Positions 60,351-64,000 of a stretch of 64,000 nt of DNA are shown here, one piece after another. The stretch covers positions 33,063,087 through 33,127,086 of the forward strand of contig OY759216.1 of assembly GCA_963662175.1 (NCBI GenBank). The letters are read 5' to 3'. The notes under the pieces were generated by a model, which saw nothing but the letters and a program-made list of their open reading frames with translations, made no database searches and was not told the DNA's origin. Numbering within the stretch: the stretch's first letter is position 1; each line of letters opens with the position of its first letter. The stretch is from Aradus depressus. Taxonomy: Eukaryota > Arthropoda > Insecta > Hemiptera > Aradidae. Both the position numbers and the translations under genes were made by a program.

Positions 60351-61628
60351 ATTGCCTCCCTTTGATTAAAAAAATTGCGGAGATACATTAGTTAAGGTAG
60401 CGACGTAATTTTTTTCTCTTCACTTGGCTCTAACTTCACTCACTTCTGAACACTTCTTATACTACACTGTACAATCTTATACTATATTACAATTTTTTAC
60501 AATATATAACGATGGCTTTAAAAATGGCTTGAAAGTCTGTTTCGTACTTTATCAACTTCGTCCTGTCTGTCTGTCTCATATTTTATCAGCTTTGTCCTGT
60601 CGGCTTCTTTAATTAATTATTACTTTAAATTATTTATTCTTTATTATTTATTCCTCAAATTCTCCTTAATTCTTTATTATTTATTCTTCAAATTCTTTAT
60701 TATTCATCGATACATGTGCCTTAGTAATAAAATTCCTTTTTTTTTTTTTTAACTATCAACCTTCAATTTCCTGCTATCATATCTCATTCCAAATACCCCA
60801 CTTAGGTATCAATTATTAACGACGACCGACGAAGAATGCTTCCACAGCATTAAAATACTAATAACGACGAAATATGCTCTCAACGCATCTATATCCACAA
60901 TTACTATCACAATTATCGACGAAGAATGTCTTTCCAGACATCGTAGATTGGCCCTATTTCGGCTCACAAAATTCTTCATAAACTTTCATATCATTATTTA
61001 TCGTCTAATATCCTTCTCTGTATAATAATTACCAATACCATTCTTTCTTTACTTCGCACCATATATAATCATCAAGGCATCCAAAACGTAACAATGTTAA
61101 TAAAGTTTTCCTTATTTATCTATCAATATTTAATCAGCCGACAGTCAAAAGAATCAAAATACTCTGTTGAGATATCTTCCAAGGTGAAAACCCGCCATCC
61201 TAACAATGTCCCTAACTTAATTTGATTTCTATATATCTACTAATGTTCTGTCCTGTCTGTTCATGTTGAAACCTGCAAGCCGCTATCTTAATACCTCCAA
61301 ATGTTCTGTTCTGTCTAGTATTGTTGTGTTTAGATCTGAAGCCGCTATCTTAACAATACTGTTTTAAAATTAATTTGTTATCTACACTATCTTGAACAAT
61401 CCTGTCCTGTCAGGTTTAGACCTGAAGCCCGCCAAATGAATAACTAACAAAAATATTAACACAGAACGAAACGAAAAATATATAAGCGCAAAACTATATA
61501 ATACATTATTTACAAACATGCCCAGTATGGATATTTTCCTGAATTCCGAAAAATACCCAATTGCACTCAACTAGCCGGGGGTTCGTGGGACCCCAAGAAT
61601 CCTGGTCAATTCCGTCTGCGGCGTTGAT

Positions 61629-62594
61629 TTAGTCCCGGGCTCTCCCCTTGTCAATTTCCCGCGTCAATTTCGACCCTTTGTTCTTATATCTTTTCAAAAG
61701 AGAAATATGAAAACGTCCCCTTTTTTGTCCTGTATCTTGGTTAGCTAATGTATATGTCGAGGGGCTATGTTTAATTATTACTACATAAGGTCCTTTCCAG
61801 TATATCAATGGTTTATAAACTTCTTTGTTGTCTTTCGGTATCCTTAATGATTCAACTAATACTAATCCCCCCATGATTAATTTCTGAGTTCTATGTTGTC
61901 TATCGTCTGTACCTATACGGATAGTATCGTCTGTCTTATGTATGCATACCAGTGGAGACATGTATTGGCTTTCTGTATCCTCACTCATTTGTACGCACTC
62001 GTCTGTCAGTTCTGTTTTCGTATCTACTATTTCTTTTTCTATTATGTCCCCTTGTTGTATAGTTTCCGTAGTTAATTCTTGTCCCTGAATGTCCATGTCA
62101 GTCTGTAATTGTTTATTATGACCGGTCACGTCCTCAATTTTTCTGCTCAATTCTCGGAAACCTTTTCGTATATCTGTCCTTATTGATTCTATGTTCTCTG
62201 TCATTTTTGTCATGTACAATTTATTCTCCGTCCTAATTGATGTCATATTTGCTTCTATTTTTTTTGTCATCTCTGTCCTAATTGATGTCATATTTGCTTC
62301 TATTCTTTCATTACTTTCTGTCATCTTTGTCATTAACAATTTATTATTTAATTCATTACTTTCTGTCATCGTTTTATTATCCGTCCTAATTGATGTCATA
62401 TTTGCTTCTATTTTTTCTGTCATCTCTGTCATAAATTTCATTAATGTTTCAATGTCTAAACTACTGTTTCTGTCTGTCGTCTTTTTCGTTGTTTCGTTTG
62501 TCTCTAATACTAATTCTCCATTCGTCTCTTCGTCCTCCCTCTGGTCACCCTTTGTCATTGACTCACGTATTTTTGACCTTGTCCCTTCAGCCAT
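61629..62594 (-). CDS. Gag-like coiled coil fused to integrase C-terminal tail
   Basis: A 321-residue ORF. Residues ~1-60 are highly charged. Residues ~45-165 contain repeated, heptad-like stretches (KIEANMTSIRT, MTEKIEANMTSIRTD and similar, four or more times) typical of a coiled coil, as in some Gag proteins. From about residue 240 the sequence changes to MGGLVLVESLRIP, YWKGPYVVIIKHSPSTYTL and GRFHISLLKRYKN, matching the domain at the end of Ty3/Gypsy Pol after the integrase core. The join suggests one large in-frame deletion between gag and the end of pol. The protein could bind LTR RNA or integrase partners, but no enzyme remains. Confidence 0.75.
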   Translation of the reverse strand: MAEGTRSKIRESMTKGDQREDEETNGELVLETNETTKKTTDRNSSLDIETLMKFMTEMTEKIEANMTSIRTDNKTMTESNELNNKLLMTKMTESNERIEANMTSIRTEMTKKIEANMTSIRTENKLYMTKMTENIESIRTDIRKGFRELSRKIEDVTGHNKQLQTDMDIQGQELTTETIQQGDIIEKEIVDTKTELTDECVQMSEDTESQYMSPLVCIHKTDDTIRIGTDDRQHRTQKLIMGGLVLVESLRIPKDNKEVYKPLIYWKGPYVVIIKHSPSTYTLANQDTGQKRGRFHISLLKRYKNKGSKLTREIDKGRARD

Positions 62595-62670
62595 TTTTAA
62601 AATACAAAATAATATAATAGATATAAATCAATATAAATTATAAATTGTTCTCTTATCTCACCGGATTTCT

Positions 62671-62692
62671 TTCGTACCCGGCGCCTCCACCA
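62671..62692 (-). promoter_or_regulatory. Primer binding site of the LTR retrotransposon
   Basis: On the - strand, five bases after the 5' LTR end, comes TGGTGGAGGCGCCGGGTACG. A TGG followed by the complement of a tRNA 3' end is expected of a primer site. The complementary tRNA end would read CCCGGCGCCTCCA. I cannot name the tRNA from memory. Confidence 0.6.
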
Positions 62693-62697
62693 TAAAT

Positions 62698-63605
62698 TGA
62701 AGTGACCTTTGCCTCATATAATAGATCGAAGCTATACCCGGCATCCTACACCATAAATTGAGATGATCTCTGCTTGGGGCTTTAAACTTTTATTAATTAC
62801 TATGAAAATGATTTTACTTTTGGGGTTAACATGCGTACTCAGAAGGTGAACTAGGCTGTAGAGAATTTAGAGAACAATTTATAAGACAACATACATTTAT
62901 TAACACAATTATTGACATATATTAGTGAGGCGTCCCTCCATAATCGCACATCTGGAATAAAATATCTATCAAACATGAAATAAATTATATAGACTTAATT
63001 GTTCTGGTAACTCCCGCAACATGAAGGTGTCTATTGATGATCATCCAGCCATTCGTCTCGATGTCGGAGAAATGTAAAATAAATGATTCCGTTACCTTGT
63101 AAGTCTTCTTTTTCTAACCACACTCAAGCCTGTGGCCTCTCCTCCAGAATTCACGACGATTGAGGAACTTCCAGTCCTTTTGAAGTAGGCAGCAGGGATG
63201 ATTTCCCTCTAGCAGCAAAATTAGAGTCTTCGGTCTCCTACGTCCGGTCAAACAGGAGTCTCCTTCTTCCCACAGCTCAGCCAGGAATGTCTTCTCCCTC
63301 AATAGCTCAACTCTGACTCCTTTCTCGTAGCTGAACGAGGACCGACTAACTCCTCTGATAGCTGACTGAAGACTGTCTACCTCCTCTGACACATCAGCCA
63401 CGACTCTCAGTCTGTCTGTCCCGACAGCTCAACTAGGACCGACTACCTCCTCTGACACTTCAACTACGACTCTCCTTCATACCGCACTTCAGCGAGGAAT
63501 CCTCCAATTTCCATCCCCTCCACTTCATGTATCTTCCACTAGTGCGCTTCTCGTGGTCGCTCTCATAACTATAATTAACAATCGTTCTGGGATATGCGAT
63601 ATATC

Positions 63606-63608
<3 letters not shown>
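62698..63608 (-). repeat. 5' LTR of the LTR retrotransposon
   Basis: It is 911 bases, the same as the left copy. It contains the U3/R/U5 of the element on the - strand, with polyA/TATA candidates only in AT-rich parts. A 95-codon open frame (63401-63114, repeated at 60143-59856) is present in both LTRs but has no recognisable domain and is probably not a gene. Confidence 0.9.

Positions 63609-63660
<52 letters not shown>
63609..63660. repeat. (TA)n microsatellite flanking the LTR element
   Basis: About 50 bases of TA repeats directly abut the right LTR. TA runs at 59362-59393 and 59418-59435 lie on the other side, so the element landed inside a TA tract. Confidence 0.92.
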
Positions 63661-63663
<3 letters not shown>

Positions 63664-64000
63664 ACAGTATAATAATTTTAATTAAGTTGTAACTGGAACC
63701 ATTTATTTTTGATTTGTTAATGTTATATTATTCGACTGGTCATTGTCAATGCATTATAGTTTACAATATTACCTAGACCTTAGAAAGGGTCACACATTTG
63801 AAATATGGGGACCGCCTTGTCATAAAATATCTCACAGCTTGACAATTTAGCTTAGTTAGGAATGTCTGACGTCATGGGGAACACCAGTAGGGAGGGTAAG
63901 GGGTTCCACCAAGAGGCTGACATTCTGTAAAATTAACTTAGTCTTATCTCTTATGCTTTTGGCTGAGGATGGTAGAAATACCGAAAGTACTCCCATGTAT
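63661..64000. other. Right edge, possibly the Penelope-like 3' region
   Basis: There is no open gene. The last 50 bases include GCTGAGGATGGTAGAAATAC and CGAAAGTACTCC. Phrases of the form CTGAGGATGG...CGAAA are frequent in Penelope-like untranslated regions. If so, this is the continuation of the element at 57952-59306, split by the LTR insertion. No catalase exon 11 homology is present. Confidence 0.3.

Larger units (their letters stand above)
59440..63608 (-). mobile_element. Young LTR retrotransposon, internally deleted
   Basis: Two direct repeats of 911 bases (59440-60350 and 62698-63608) lie at a constant offset of 3258 and look identical throughout. On the - strand each starts TGTGATATATCGC and ends in CA. 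The element sits in a (TA)n tract. Flanking ATATAT on both sides fits a target duplication but cannot be proved there. The 2.35-kb interior holds one ORF and a long AT-rich 3' part. No protease, reverse transcriptase, RNase H or integrase core is present. Identical LTRs indicate a very recent insertion despite the lost pol genes, so it was probably moved by proteins supplied in trans. Confidence 0.9.

Noticed and set aside
61893..62643. + strand ORFs across the LTR interior
   Set aside because: They are shadows of the - strand Gag-like frame, rich in Phe/Ser/Ile as expected from reverse reading of the coiled coil.

Overview
The window is eukaryotic nuclear DNA, most likely from an arthropod and probably an insect. 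It has AT-rich introns with GT-AG junctions, an eleven-exon gene repeated in tandem, tRNA-derived SINEs, a Penelope-like element, Tc1 and hAT-like elements, a LINE tail and a Ty3-type LTR element. The encoded catalase resembles insect catalases near its start (the AASNQLID-like motif). I cannot name the species.

The backbone is a tandem array of four monofunctional heme catalase genes, all on the + strand. Copy A (111-7349; its first exons lie left of the window) is a pseudogene. Copy B (9145-20849) and copy C (25661-36233) are complete eleven-exon genes of 533 and 534 codons. Copy D (42708-51924) has exons 1-10 intact, but its last exon is not found in the window. Each complete 5' end starts with a short hydrophobic exon that looks like a secretory signal peptide, followed by a conserved N-x-T sequon. 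No peroxisomal C-terminal tripeptide is visible. The array therefore looks like a family of secreted or secretory-pathway catalases rather than the usual peroxisomal enzyme. B and C keep the catalytic His, Asn and heme-ligand Tyr. D has Ala where the distal catalytic Asn should be.

Exon and flank similarities pair A with C and B with D. This suggests an A-B two-gene block that was duplicated as a unit. The paralogous introns then serve as empty sites for one another, which makes many insertions datable and precise: a 318-bp SINE and a LINE tail in B, and two small inverted-repeat elements and a second SINE in D.

Right of copy D exon 10 (52203-64000) the sequence is entirely mobile or repetitive. 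A 5.7-kb composite inverted-repeat element carries inverted minisatellites and 144-bp and ~594-bp tandem arrays. It is followed by a 5'-truncated Penelope-like retrotransposon and by a very young, internally deleted LTR retrotransposon on the - strand with apparently identical 911-bp LTRs. Either the last exon of D lies beyond this nest or D has lost it.
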